Part shown: one piece after another, positions 36,704 through 54,405 of the stretch
How positions within the stretch are numbered: position 1 is the stretch's first letter
How the letters are laid out: the number at the start of each line of letters is the position of its first letter
Assembly: GCF_017654505.1 (NCBI RefSeq)
Contig: NC_054545.1
Coordinates: 12,736,047-12,800,046, forward strand
Length of the DNA stretch: 64,000 nucleotides
Source of the DNA: Polyodon spathula
Lineage: Eukaryota; Chordata; Actinopteri; Acipenseriformes; Polyodontidae
Reading direction: 5' to 3'
Translations under genes and position numbers: made by a program
Notes under the pieces: model-generated
The model's database searches: none
Told to the model about the DNA's origin: nothing
Seen by the model: the letters and a program-made list of their open reading frames with translations, nothing else

Positions 36704-36907
36704 GTTTGTTTGACCAGGCTGGGACCAAATCAAAACTTTGACAACCCACTAATCGCACTTAACAAAACTGTATTTAATAGCATTTTCTTTTCATGAGTAG
36801 AAGAAATAAGATACTTACACAAACGCTATTAAATACAGTTTTGTTAAGTGCGATTTTTGTGCAGGATTTCAAAGTTTTGATTTGGTCCCAGCCCTAGTCT
36901 AAACAAG
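36704..36907. mobile_element. MITE-like palindromic element, about 90-bp arms
   Basis: The left arm contains GCTGGGACCAAATCAAAACT and CGCACTTAACAAAACTGTAT then TTAATAGC. The right arm mirrors these as GCTATTAAATACAG, TTTTGTTAAGTGCG and AGTTTTGATTTGGTCCCAGC. A centre of about 42 bp (36783-36824) separates them. The left arm has AACCCACTAAT where the right has a shorter GCAGGATTT stretch. The outermost CTAGGGCTGGGA resembles hAT-type termini. There is no coding capacity, and no clear 8-bp TSD. Confidence 0.75.
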
Positions 36908-38139
36908 CCATAGACTGTATAGTGCATTGAAGTTGATTCAAATATAATTTGTATTATACCTTGGAGCTTGACTATACTTATAGTGATTGTACATTATGTG
37001 CATGGCAGAAACATTGCCAATTCAATTATGTATACCTTTAAAACTAGTCTTTTGTCAGAAAATCACATTCTGAAGGGAAAATGATTAAATCACTAAACCC
37101 TGAACTTTTTTTTTTTTTAAACTGTTCCAGCGCTTCATTTCATTTTCAGCGGTATACAAACAATAAGCTGTCATTTAAAATTCTATTATAAGATGTCCTC
37201 AAACAAAAATTACTTTTTTTTTGCAAAGAATGTCACTAGTACTGTTTTATTAGTTAATAATGGTTATATTTTGTACCAAATCTAGGGCGGGCGGTGGTGG
37301 AGGTAAAAGAAAAGCATGTCCAACTGCATATGGAGGCCCAGGGTACTTGCGATGCAATTCCTTCTCCCCGAGTGTTTATTTTGGACAGGACTGGCAGCCA
37401 ACTGGTTGCAATTGACCCTCTACAGGGACGAGTTAGGATATGAACATAAAACTTTCCCTTAAAAAAAAAAAAAGAAAAGTGTGCACACTATCAATATTAG
37501 TTCCAGCCTCCTTTCGTTTCCATCCTCTCTTTGGCACAGGCCCAAGCTGCTGTCAGACGACTGAAGAGAAATTTCAAAGGCAGTAGCTTTCAAAAGACAG
37601 AAATAAAATCTACCCTCATCGGGGGGAGGCCCCCCTCGGATGGAAATGTGCACCCCCCCCCCCCCCACCCCCACCCACCCATCTTTAAAACCACCACACA
37701 CATAAACCACACACACTCTGGCGATTTAGATTTGCTCTTAATAACTGCTCAGGCCCTGATTGCCTAGGGATAGTGTGGTCGGAAGCTCTCACAAGTACTT
37801 CTACTTAATCAGATTGTTTCCATATAGTGTACCCATCCAAAGTGGCAAGGAAGGAAAAAAAAAACCCAACCATTTTAAAATTTATGTCACTTAAGATATT
37901 CAGCTGTAGTTGTGATTGAGTAACAGAACAGCAAAAAAAAAAAAAAAAAAAAGTTCTTCTTTTCTTGTTCCAGTTACTAAATGTTGACCCTCAGCTAACG
38001 AAGCAGAGATTTTGTTAATTTAAAACAAACTCTTTTCAACACACACACACTAACACACAAAACCCCTTTTATATTATGCTCATTGCTAGGCAGAAGGTAC
38101 ACCTGAGCCTAAGCATAACAGTTTAGAGCGTGCGGAATG
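36908..38139. other. Spacer with C-run
   Basis: No gene is supported. A C-rich tract with a run of about 15 C lies at 37652-37680 and forms part of Pro- and Gly-rich frames on the two strands. Confidence 0.55.
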
Positions 38140-38260
38140 CCAACTTGGCATTTCACTTCGGGGCAGTCATTAGTCAATTTGTCATACGGCGCGCAAACGC
38201 AAATTACTAAATTATGACTGCGGATGTGCAAACCTCCAATGGTTCTCCACCCCAGGCAAA
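38140..38260. promoter_or_regulatory. Candidate conserved block with imperfect hairpin
   Basis: GCAGTCAT (38163-38170) and ATGACTGC (38214-38221) form the ends of an imperfect inverted repeat, with AGTCAATTT and AAATTACT inside. The loop is CpG-rich (ACGGCGCGCAAACGC). The block stands out in composition and lacks simple repeats. The regulatory reading is a guess. Confidence 0.25.
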
Positions 38261-39390
38261 CAAAGTATTTCCAGGCTCAATACATTTGCCAGCAGAGTCT
38301 GAGCTGCTCCAGTCCTCATAACTCACAGGGTTGTGTTATGTCAACAGGAGTTGATAAAGAACGACACGTATTTGCGGGTCTTTCTTTATCAATTAATTAA
38401 TTTATTTTTTTTGTCTCTGCTCCTCCATGTGAAACAAAATATCTATCTGGATGTAGTGGTCCCTTTCTCTCTGAACTTGATGTCAACAGGAGTTAACATT
38501 AATTGCGTGCTCCCTGCAATAATACAGAATGAGCCATGGACACAGAGATATAAACTGATATGTTGGGAGACACAGACTTTTATTCATACTTGTAATAGAA
38601 TGCAACCATAGGTGCTAGTACTCTTACATACTATGTCCCAGCATTTATACAATAGCCCTTAGTTCTTCAATGAGCCTAGGCTTTAGTCAACATCCTTATA
38701 GCCTTAAAACACATATATTTTACTTTTTAGTGTTGTTAAATATTACATGACACAGTAACTATTAAGAAAATGAAACTACTGCACATCCAGTAACACAAAA
38801 AAAAAAAAAAAACCAAAACCCTCCTGTTCACCAAGCAGAGAATACATATTTTTATTTGGAATCCCGCAGGAGCATAGTATGTTGAAATAGCTTATTGTTT
38901 TTGAAGGTTTATCAAAACTTTTATAACCTGAGACTTTTTAGTCTTTTACAATTGCCCATAGAAAGAAATGTAATACTATTTAACCAAACCAAAATGTTAC
39001 TTGTAGGGAATTTGATTCTCTTTCCAGTATCAATTTCACATTAACACCCCCCCTCCCCCTCCCCCCCATTTCTTTCTTTTTTTTAATCACAGCTTTTTGT
39101 TTTTTTTATGTGCTAAGCTGTAGCTTCCACCTATGAGAAGCTAGAAAGGATATTCCTCAAGGATATTCACAATGACAGGAGTCTTTATTTATATCCACTG
39201 CATGAACAAGTAGCAAATACACAAGTAGCAAATATTTCCCTATATTGATTTGTCAGTGCTATTTCTTTTCTCCTAGTAAAAATAATAACAACAATAGAAT
39301 TTCACCAAAAATATACACAATTGCTAATGTTTTGTCTGACTCTAGCATGTTCTAGTCACTGATTAATGCGATGTGACGGACGACTTTGTG

Positions 39391-45174
<5,784 letters not shown>

Positions 45175-45289
45175 TGTGTGTGTCTATATATATTAGACAC
45201 ACACGCGCACACACACACACACACACATATATATTATGTAGCAATTCATGCATTTGTGTTTATACTGTATTTTCTGCTGTCTGTGTGTG

Positions 45290-45688
45290 CATGGTGTGTG
45301 TTGTTCCCTCCCCATTGTGTTCCGCCATTGCTTGTTTACCTTTTGTGTGTGTATTCCCATACCATGTAACCTGCCGTTTGTCTTCCCTGGTCTGTTTCCC
45401 CATTGGTTGTTATCTATCTGTCTTGATTGGTTGTTGTTCGTCTGTGCCCGTTGGTTCTGGTGTGCGGATGAGGGCCAATGGGATGTGTGTTCAGCATTAG
45501 GGGTGGAGCTGAAGCTATAAGCTGGCGCAGCAATGCCAAATTGTTGTTGACGTTCCAGGAATGCAGTGAAGCAGTCAGCGCTGTGGTCTCCGAGCGAGAG
45601 CTAGAAATAGCGTCTATAATAATAAAAACAATTGGAACTGAAACAAGCATGTCTTCTCTATTTTCTGCCTCCTGTCTAAAACGCTACA
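45290..45688 (+). mobile_element. LTR-retrotransposon LTR (5' LTR type), left end unclear
   Basis: Reading plus, the stretch has three CCAAT-type words (ATTGG at 45402 and 45426, CCAAT at 45475), a TATA-like CTATAAGC (45515-45522) and an AATAAA signal (45621-45626). It ends CTAAAACGCTACA at 45688. A primer-binding-site-like sequence follows at once (45690). This is the order U3-R-U5-PBS. The left boundary is uncertain because the sequence upstream is GT-rich and adjoins the Tc1 element. No gag or pol frame follows, so this is a remnant. Confidence 0.5.
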
Positions 45689-45689
45689 C

Positions 45690-45704
45690 TGGTGTCAGAA
45701 GTAG
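45690..45704 (+). other. Primer-binding site resembling the tRNA-Leu 3' end
   Basis: TGGTGTCAGAAGTAG begins two bases after the LTR end. Known: the complement of a vertebrate tRNA-Leu 3' end reads about TGGTGTCAGGAGTGG, so 13 of 15 positions agree. Such a site primes minus-strand DNA synthesis in many Ty3/gypsy-type elements. Family assignment is inferred. Confidence 0.5.
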
Positions 45705-45879
45705 ATGCAGGTACTCAAGCGTGCACTTGGAAACCTGTAGCCTGGTAAGCAAGTCTGAGGGCGGACTTGAGGCTGGCAGAGGAGAGTGTAGCATGCTATG
45801 GGGGTAGGGGGTCAGGGTTGGTAGGTAACACAATTAAATATGAAGACATAAACCCTATACCAGCTCCTACAAGAGAGAC

Positions 45880-46030
45880 GGCTTTTTTGTACAACGGTAT
45901 CGGCGCTATGCTTCAGTGCGGGAGGTCCCGGGTTCGTGTCCCACCTCCGACTGTGAGAAACCTCTGCCTCTAGATCCGGTCGACCACATGGGGTTAATTA
46001 AAATGTTTATAACCCCAAACTTGTTTCGTG
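45880..46030 (+). mobile_element. tRNA-like SINE head with A and B boxes
   Basis: TGTACAACGGT (45889-45899) matches a Pol III A-box and GGTTCGTGTCC (45931-45941) a B-box, about 32 bp apart. Between them CGCT, a 7-base loop ATGCTTC, and AGTG can form an anticodon-arm-like stem. After the B-box the sequence GAGAAACCTCTGCCT and then GGGGTTAATTAAAATG matches the fragment at 29.68 kb. The two copies define one SINE family. The 3' boundary is uncertain. It is not a functional tRNA gene because the acceptor and T stems do not close well. Confidence 0.6.
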
Positions 46031-46526
46031 TTTGTGGTGGGGTTGTCTTGCAAATGACCCCATCACGATGAAGAAAATTCACTTAACATGAAGACCGACG
46101 CACACTGTGACAATGCTGCTTACTGCTAGTTAGATTGTGTCTTCAGATGATCTGGAGGACACTGGCATGACTTCAGAATAGAATGTTCATTCCAAGAGCT
46201 TCTAAACAGTTTAATTTGAAAATGAATGCGAGTTCTTTTTGTCATAGCAGTGATTTATCCAACAAATTGTGATGTCTTCTGCAGTGAGGTCATTGAGATG
46301 TAGAGGTGTTAATTCTTATACTTCATAGACGTTCAGCTAAACCCTGTTTTGTTTCTCCGATGTACGGTTTGTTAAACTTCACACAACCAATGTAATATAC
46401 TGTTCCTTTACTGGTGCAAGTAAAAGCCACATGAACAGTAAATTAAGATTTTGACTCATTGTACCAGCATGCTCCTGCCCCACATATATCATTTCAAGGT
46501 TTCTTGATGATATTGCTCCTGCCCCC

Positions 46527-46528
<2 letters not shown>
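46031..46528. other. Spacer
   Basis: Nothing recognisable apart from scattered CpGs near the SINE boundary. Confidence 0.5.

Positions 46529-46616
<88 letters not shown>
46529..46616. repeat. Compound (TA)n(CA)n microsatellite
   Basis: About 63 bp of TA units pass into about 25 bp of CA units. Confidence 0.97.
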
Positions 46617-49600
46617 ATTACATTGATTAAAAACAAAATATTTCTGTTAATCATCAGTAATTGGCAAGAAATAAACATTTAAAAAGAAAATGGTTAGAAG
46701 AGTTTTACGATGAAATCTAATCTTAGAAATACTCAAACAAGCTTTCAATGATAAAAGGTTTTGTCATATTCCAGTCAGTTAAAAGTTGGGTCCCAGTCTA
46801 TGGGAGGCTATAAAATAGGATTTGTAGTTGAATTGTTATCCCATCCTGGATCCCCCCCATCCCTCACCCCAAACTGTGCTGCTCTTTCCCCAGAGAGAAG
46901 GGAAGCCAGAGCATACTCAGTACAACACTTTCTACTCAATGCAACTAACCCAGGTGGTGTCTATGGTATGCACAGTATTGTGACACTGGAAAGTCTGAAA
47001 CAATTGAAAATGTGATCAGCCTGGGCCATCCCTGATTGGTACTGTATGGCAGTGTATGATTACATTTAATTGTGTAACTTTTTCCAAATGCTGCAGCAGT
47101 TTGTAAGGGAAGGAAGGATTTGTAACTGACTCAAAGATTTTATATATATATCTACTAGACCAAATTGTTATTTTTTTTTAAAAAAAAGCTGTTTGAAGGA
47201 GCTGTAGTAACAAATGCAAACATGAAATTGTCAGCAGACAGTTTTACTTGGGTGCCATTCCCAGTATGTCTTGGGCCATACATTGTAAAAATAGTCAATC
47301 TTCTGTTGGTGGTCATAAAATAAACAACCATCACTGGCTGTCACCAATGGCCAGTGATACCCTTGAAAACACTGATACAGAAATAAGACTATACTATATT
47401 CTTCCCATGCAGTTCATGTTTACATAACGTAAATGTTTTTTAGTTTTTTTTTTTTTTCTATTTAATTCTTAAATTCGGTCCATCTGCGCCACAACATATA
47501 ATGTTCTAAATATATACAAAAAGAATGAAAATGCCTCACTCAATGCCAGACTGTATCCTGTGGTGCATGCATTTTCATCAGTGTGTTTGTCTTCCAGACA
47601 AAATGAATATCAGATGGTGGATTTTGAAAAAGGGCAGACCCAGCTCTGGACGATTTGTGTTTGTAAAACAAAAGTATTTAAAAAAAAAAAAAAAACATAG
47701 AGATTGTTATCCTTTAGAAATTATTTCTACAATCCAGTTGATTAAGAACATGCTATGCCTCTAACCACAGGTTAAACAGATGGTTAACCAGACGGAAGGA
47801 CTAAGGTACTGTAATTACGTTCAACTGAGCACTGGAGGTCTCTGCAGTGCAAAGCCTAGACAAATAATTTGATTTCCAATTTAAGTCTCTCTGTTATTTC
47901 CTTAAGAAAGACATTTCCTCTGATCATTCCCCTTGACAGTAAGTGTAGTGCTGCAATATTAATATGCACATACAGTAACAGCAAACAAAGATAAACTTAG
48001 AGTTAGTGAATTAATAATGGATCCATCCCACACACACACACACACACACACACGAGGCTGGTACTGCAGTTAGAAGCTGAATGAAAATCAGCCATGATAC
48101 GGTATGTAAGAAAATCGGGGGGGGGGGGGGGGGGGGGGTGAAAAAACTGACAAAAGTTAGACTGTCCACTAATTTAAAAACATTCTGTTGGTGACGAAAT
48201 TTTTGATATTGAACGTCGTTTACCATTTCCTGGACCCGCTTACCTTCATCCCCTCTGATTTACTCCCCTCTCTTTTTTCTTCCCACTGGGTCGTCAACCC
48301 TAGCAAATATCACCGATTACTAAGCTATGAAAATTAATAATGGTTCCCCCCACACCCAAACACACAATCCTTCCGAGGTTATGCAGGTAATAAGATGAAT
48401 AACAAGAACCCTCTGGGCTGATGAGCATGACTTCAAAATGAAGTTGATTTACTTTGAGGGCAAGGCTTATTGTACCATCTGAGCAGTTAAAAACATAGCT
48501 ATAAAAACGTGCATCCTTCCTCATCAAGGGAATTAGATCCGTCTCATTCCAGTGCTTTGAATTAGGTTCAGCCTTCCACTGCAGTACTTGATGTCAGCCT
48601 TGCAGGTGCCAAATGGTTTGACTAAGTAAAACACTTACAGTTTTTAGAAATCATTTATATTATTGTTATTAACATTATCATTAAGAACATGTGTGTGGTA
48701 ATATATGATTGTTTTACATATTCCCCATGTCAAATACTCAGTGAAAATAGTTGAGTCTTTGGCTTGTGTTCACTTAAGTAAATCCTCCCTTTGAATTATT
48801 GTTTTTAGGAATATATTTATTCTATTACATTGTTTCTTTTAATGTGCAAGATATAATCTATTACGACATGACATATGACAGGTATGTGCATACACATCCT
48901 TGTATTATAAATGCTCGCTGTTAAATAACATTCAAACAAACAGGCTTCCAGGTAACTTAAATGCTTTACTTAATCCAAGGTTTACTTGTCTGAACATCAC
49001 CATGTAATTTAACCGACTGTAATAGTGTAGTATTGACTTGATAATTGATAATTGTAATAATATTGACCTAAATTTCCTCTGCCATTAGCCATTAGCAATC
49101 GCCTAGATAACTACTGAGACACAGACATCAACTACCCCCCCCCCCACCTTGGATTGCTTCGAAAAAAGTCAGGCCTCCCCCCACCCAAATTTAGGATTAG
49201 CTTTCACAGCTTGCTCGATTTTGGCAATACTTCACCTTCTAGCTCCATTTTCAGCTGCATGACAGCATGTGTAAACCGACAACGATAACACCCTTTCCTG
49301 CATTAAACTTTCTTAATGGGTTGAGCATTTGATAGGGGGCAATAGTTTTCATAAGATGGCACAAAAGAACAAGCTGAATTTGAGCCCCCTACTATAACAG
49401 AAAATCGACGGAGAAAAAATATGTCACTTGGGCATCATGGTAGGGGATTATTATTTGTAATTGATTTTCAAATTTCATTGCACTTGGGTGGGGGTGGGGG
49501 CAATCACGGCAGTGTTTATATATGAGGGCACATCCAATTGATCTAAATATTGCCTCCATTTAGGTAATTCATTTTGAGTTGTTCGTGTATGTACCAAACA

Positions 49601-50698
49601 CCCAGCAGTGCATGGGGGTGTCAATAGGGCATTTACGTATGTATGTCAAAACATGTAAAACTCCAGGGAATTCTTTTTTTTTAAATTATGGCAATAAATA
49701 TTGCTGCCACTGTTCAATTAAACAGAACCTAATATCTCTCTTCTCACTGCATCAATGATTTCCATCTAGCCCTTTCAGATGGTAGCTACCAAAAGTTGGG
49801 CTTAACAAAACAGGTGATAGTTACCATGAATCTTGCACCTTGGAGATCAGTCGTAGTGAAATAAAAAATACTCCACAGCTGGGTTAAAATACAAGCAACA
49901 CTTCCATCTTCCCCAATAATGAATGTTGATGAGAATAAATGAAAAGGATCTCCATTGCAAATGAAAGCAGCTGCCTGGCTTCAGCCTGATTGCCTCTGAT
50001 TTAGGTTGTGATTATTGTCCCAGTGTGGTTTGAAGGTTGCTCTGTGTTACTGAAATAAGATTTCATGGGCCGCATCCACCTTCTCCAAATTTAGTGTAGC
50101 ATCAAGCAATTGCGCTGCAGCAAAGTCATTCAAGACACATAAGCAACTAAAAATGTATTTACAATATAATACCGGGGGCAGCCAATATAGACTTGCAAGT
50201 CTGATTTAATTACAAAGGGCATACACAGTGCAAGCTCAGCGCTTTGCTCTGAAATAAAATAGGCCAGATTTTTAAGGGTATATTTATTATTTCGATTGAG
50301 TAAGCAAGATTTTATAGTAATTCAAAGAGAAAGAGTTGCACCACTGAAGAACACAACCATTCCTCTCTCCTAGGGAATAAACTTACATGTGTCAAACAAG
50401 AGGATGATCAATGCCACAGACAGAGACAGACATCCTCTTAGATTCTAAATTGATGGTATGAAAGTGATATTCTTTCAATAGGCACACTTTGCTGAATACA
50501 GCCCTAGGTACAAACAAATTCCATGCAATGCTTGTGGTCTATTTCATGTCTCAAATGATTTAACGCAGTACTGGGGTGCCTATGGGACTCACTGTTAAAT
50601 AAAATGGGTGACTTGCTACCACTGAACATATGCATGGCAGACAGGTAGGTGTTCATGTCATGTACATAACCTTTAGGTAGCAGTGCAGTCCAAACCAA
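46617..50698. other. AT-rich spacer
   Basis: No gene is supported over 4 kb. A (CA)n tract at 48026-48053 and a run of 22 G at 48117-48138 stand out. The G-run and the GGGTGGGGGTGGGGG at 49486-49500 could form G-quadruplexes. The part at 49950-50280 is more complex in sequence, with CAATTGCGCTGCAGC, and could be non-coding regulatory DNA, but the evidence is thin. Confidence 0.5.
48117..48138. repeat. G22 homopolymer
   Basis: Twenty-two consecutive G. The length should be treated with care, since long G-runs are often miscalled. Confidence 0.8.
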
Positions 50699-51000
50699 GT
50701 TTCTTCACAACTGATAAGCCCATCTCCAGATATATGTAAAAAAAAAACCATGGACAGACAGGGTGCCTCCAAATACCCCCATATTCTGATACTCTTAATA
50801 AGCAGTGCTAATGAATGTCCTTTTCAAGTTCAATCACAATTGGTTCTCTAGTTTTATAGTACTATACAGAAAGACAGTTGAACAGAAAAGCAGCCTCCAT
50901 ATAATGATACAGTCAAAATAATGGGTGCTGAAGAAAGTCCTTTGCAAGTTTCAGCACAATTGGACAAGAAGTTCTTTAGGTATATTTTATATCCAGGTGG
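50699..51000 (+). repeat. Three modules of an old repeat, period about 120-130 bp
   Basis: Related words recur at regular spacing. They are GTTTCTTCACAACTGATAAG (from 50699), GTTCAATCACAATTGG (from 50828) and GTTTCAGCACAATTGG (from 50947). The pairs ATGAATGTCCTTTTCAAG and GAAGAAAGTCCTTTGCAAG precede the last two. The first module carries CTCCAGATATATGTA, also found near 4.05 kb. The repeat therefore has internal tandem structure and is dispersed. Its class is unknown to me. Confidence 0.6.
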
Positions 51001-52254
51001 GGATAACAAAACTGGCCGATCTAGTGAGATATTCACTTATTTTAAAAAGTGACAGAAAGCATCCTATCAACACAGAAAATGTATGTTTTTGTTGCCTTTT
51101 CTGATTTGGAAAGCTACTTCAAAATACCCCTGTACAATACTTTCTCTCCTGCAAAAGCCCCCCTTCTGAGGGTAAATTAATTTTCTCTTTTGCTTAGGAA
51201 CTTACCTTTCTGACTACATTGTTGTTTTTATATAGTAAAATGGTAAACAAAATACTCTTTTTACTCCAAACCTAAACATTATCAAAGTAGCCGAGAACAA
51301 GCCTCTATTTTCACTCTACCCAGAAATCATTAGATCTACTATAAATAATACACTGCCACCGCCTACAGTATAGCACACATTGCCAAATAATTCCAGCCAT
51401 ATCTTGTTTCTGTGTGCCTTGACAAAATGTCCCTACATACTTAAACTATCATGTTTAACTCAATACATTCCTGTATGAACAAAGACAAAAATATTTCGCC
51501 CACACACACACAAATGACACAGTTCTTTACATGCAAATATACATAATTAGAAATATAAAAATAGTGATTAGACAGCTCATGTTGCCAGTTCCCAATTAAC
51601 TCTACATTTCAATTCTTATTTGCATTTGTACAGTTAAATCATCGTTTCACTGTTTTTATGACTCAAAATTCAAATTATGGTGCGATTGAGTTTTCATGCC
51701 ATGCAACGCAATTGAAGACAAACTTTCCAAGTATTTAATTTGTTTAACTACAACACCCACTATGTGTTGCATGAATTTCAACATACCTTTTTACAGCATC
51801 CATACGCTTCCTTTTGTCAACCTTCCTGTACCTGCGTGTGCATAGGTGTGACTCACAATAAGGCATGTCCTTCCAGAGGACTGAATTTGTGACTTAAATC
51901 TAAATGTTCTAATGTCTTAGCAGTGTAGTATCCTATTGCGTGTGTTTTGTAAAATGATCTACTGCTGTGTTTCTGCTTAGATTAGCATTTATCTGGGTGT
52001 CCTTTCGCCACTATGGGAGATGGTTCTGAAAAAAAATTCCAAAATGCTACATTTCTGAAGTAATGGCCACTGTGGCTGAAAAACTGTAATTCTTGAACAC
52101 TTAGCAAATGTGGCAACTGTGAGTATATGGAGAATCTCTTTTCAAAAGCAGTTACAAAGGGAAAAGAAAATTAAGATGGCACCCCTTGTGGTCATTTTTC
52201 AAACTACCTCAGTTTGAAGTATTTTCAGTAGCATGCCCAGTGGTTAAAAAGGGC

Positions 52255-52286
<32 letters not shown>

Positions 52287-54044
52287 AGTTACTGTAGTAT
52301 ACATGATGTTGATGCAAGCAGAAACAACAATAGAGAATGGAATCAATGCAATATAATCCATTTATAACAAAAACACAATTTGGAAAAAAGGCAATCCCTT
52401 CTGTTTAGCTTCTACAAAGCTATAAGATGAATGTAATACTTACTACTCTTGCAAGTAATATCAGGTGCATGCCTTTTTGAGTCTAATATAGTTGCAAACA
52501 GGATAAAGAGACACAGAGGGGAGGGGTGTGCTTGTGAACATACTGCAAAGCCCTTTGGGAACGTAAACAAGCCTGCTGCAAACAAGATATGTTTTGTGAT
52601 AATTATGAAAAAGGTAGTTTCATTTGTGTGGAGAATGTTGTGCTGCAAGAAGCTTTTCATTGTAATTGCGGTACCACAACTAAAGAAGCATTCTCTTGTT
52701 GAAAGAGTACATGATAGTGAAGGCAGATTAATACAAGAAAGAGGATCACTTATGTTTTAATAAGTAATATCACGTAGCCTAAAACAGACTGAGGTTTTGT
52801 TGTTTTACAACATCAAGCACTGGACAAATATACCATTACCTTCCAACACTTTGTAGACTCCTTGCTTACTTGCACCCAAGCTGCTTGTGTTTTAGGAAGT
52901 GGTCCAACTAGGATCCTACTGATGACAGGATTGTTTGCATTTAAGTATTCATACAAACTAATTATTAAAAGAAAGCTTTTTGGTAAGCTATAACACGGGA
53001 ACAAATTACATATAGTTTTTATTTGGTTCACTGAGAATTGCCCTCAGCTGAAAAAGAAAAAACACATTCAATCTGTGCTTCTCATAAGTCATCCTTTCAC
53101 ATTCCAGTCTGTGTGCGGCCTACTGGTGTCACCCTGGGATATGTGTGTGTGCGCGCGCGAGTGTGTTAACAGCTGCACCTTATGGTCTGTGTTTTCAAAT
53201 CTCATGTCACCAGCCCATCAGGCGTCAATTAGTACAGCAACAAGCAACACAGAACAGTTCCACATGATTCAGCTTAAAACATCCCTGCTATCGGCAACAG
53301 TGTCTACAGCCTTGCGCTCACCCGTTTCAAAACAGATTGGGTTTCTGACATTATTATTATTATTAACTTTTTACCTTCTGCCGTTTCCTCACTACTGCCC
53401 CTGATGCAGGAACCATAGCTGTGAAGAGATAGTATTGTTCATTGGGAGATGAGGCAGGAATAGCAATAAAGAAAACCTAAACCATTGTTGCACACGGCTA
53501 TTCATGCTCATTGAAACAGTGTGTCTATACTGTACTTTATGCCTGTCCTGTATTCAGAATTGCAGGATGTAAACTGAAGTCATCTAATACATTTTTTATT
53601 AAAGAGTAAATAGATATAATATTTTGTTTTTGGTTTTGTATACTGCCCCCTAACCTTTGTAAGATTTTTGCAGTCATTCTTAGTGTATCTTATTGCAATT
53701 ACTCAACTCACCTGAATCTAGGAGCTGCTCTTCAGTTTTACTTGCCTGCCATAGATACTTGTAATGTAGTCTAAACTAGCCAACATTTCTTTATATTCAA
53801 TTATATGTATCTCTTTGTTTTTCAAGATAACACTCTTAAGATAATAAGTGTAGTTGCTAATAAAGATTAAATGATATTCTTCTTAATTTCTTCAATATTA
53901 AACCACTCAACTAGGGATTACACAGACCACCAGCATAATTTTCCCCCTCTAATGTTTATTTAAACTTTCACGGCTTGGCTTGTTTTTCTTTTTCACGAGT
54001 GTCTTCACTTTTGTTTTTTCCCTTCCCACCACTTCATTACGCAG
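51001..54044. other. AT-rich spacer, intron-like if the 54-kb exon is real
   Basis: No gene is supported. A T27 run lies at 52255-52281. A GTGTGCGCGCGCGAGTGTG tract at 53145-53163 could adopt Z-DNA. The last 50 bp form a pyrimidine-rich acceptor tract for the exon that follows. Confidence 0.5.
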
Positions 54045-54245
54045 CGGAAGGTGTTTCCCACAGTTGCCCTGGTCAACCTGGTGTATGTCCTTTTGACCCT
54101 GCTATTCCCCAAAAGCTTGGCCCTAGACAATAGGCTGCTTTATAGCTCTGGCCTGGGACGGCTCTTTTTCTCCAGGAAGACCTCAAGCTGGAAAGCCAAC
54201 AGTTTTGACAACCGCAGCCAAGATACCCTGGGTTCCAAGCACTAA
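54045..54245 (+). CDS. Candidate terminal coding exon of an unidentified membrane protein
   Basis: A strong acceptor tract (TTTTTTCCCTTCCCACCACT, then TTCATTACGCAG) ends at 54044. From there an in-phase frame of 66 codons runs to TAA at 54243-54245. It reads RKVFPTVALVNLVYVLLTLL, a hydrophobic segment long enough for a membrane helix. A polar tail follows, containing SRKTSSWKANSFDNR and ending SQDTLGSKH. The exon is richer in G+C than its flanks, and two AATAAA signals follow within 150 bp. The FP and NLVY words recall the fourth helix of Cys-loop receptors, but the tail is too long for those I know, so I do not assign it. Upstream exons were not found in this window. The gene is not recognised. 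Confidence 0.45.
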   Translation, partial: RKVFPTVALVNLVYVLLTLLFPKSLALDNRLLYSSGLGRLFFSRKTSSWKANSFDNRSQDTLGSKH

Positions 54246-54405
54246 AAGACACTGGAAAATAAATGGGAATGCTAACTGGGCCTGCATCTGGCATACTAAT
54301 GGGCCACCAATGATTCCCAGCCTGCAGAGGAATTAGCACTGTTGTTTTATCATCCCTTGTGTTAAGTTTGCTGTTTATGTACAGCAATAAATGATTTTTT
54401 AAAAA
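54246..54405 (+). other. Putative 3' UTR with two poly(A) signals
   Basis: The sequence after the stop codon holds AATAAA at 54258-54263 and at 54386-54391. The second is followed by a T-rich stretch. This fits the short 3' UTR of a gene ending with the exon at 54045-54245. The reading depends on that exon being real. Confidence 0.35.
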
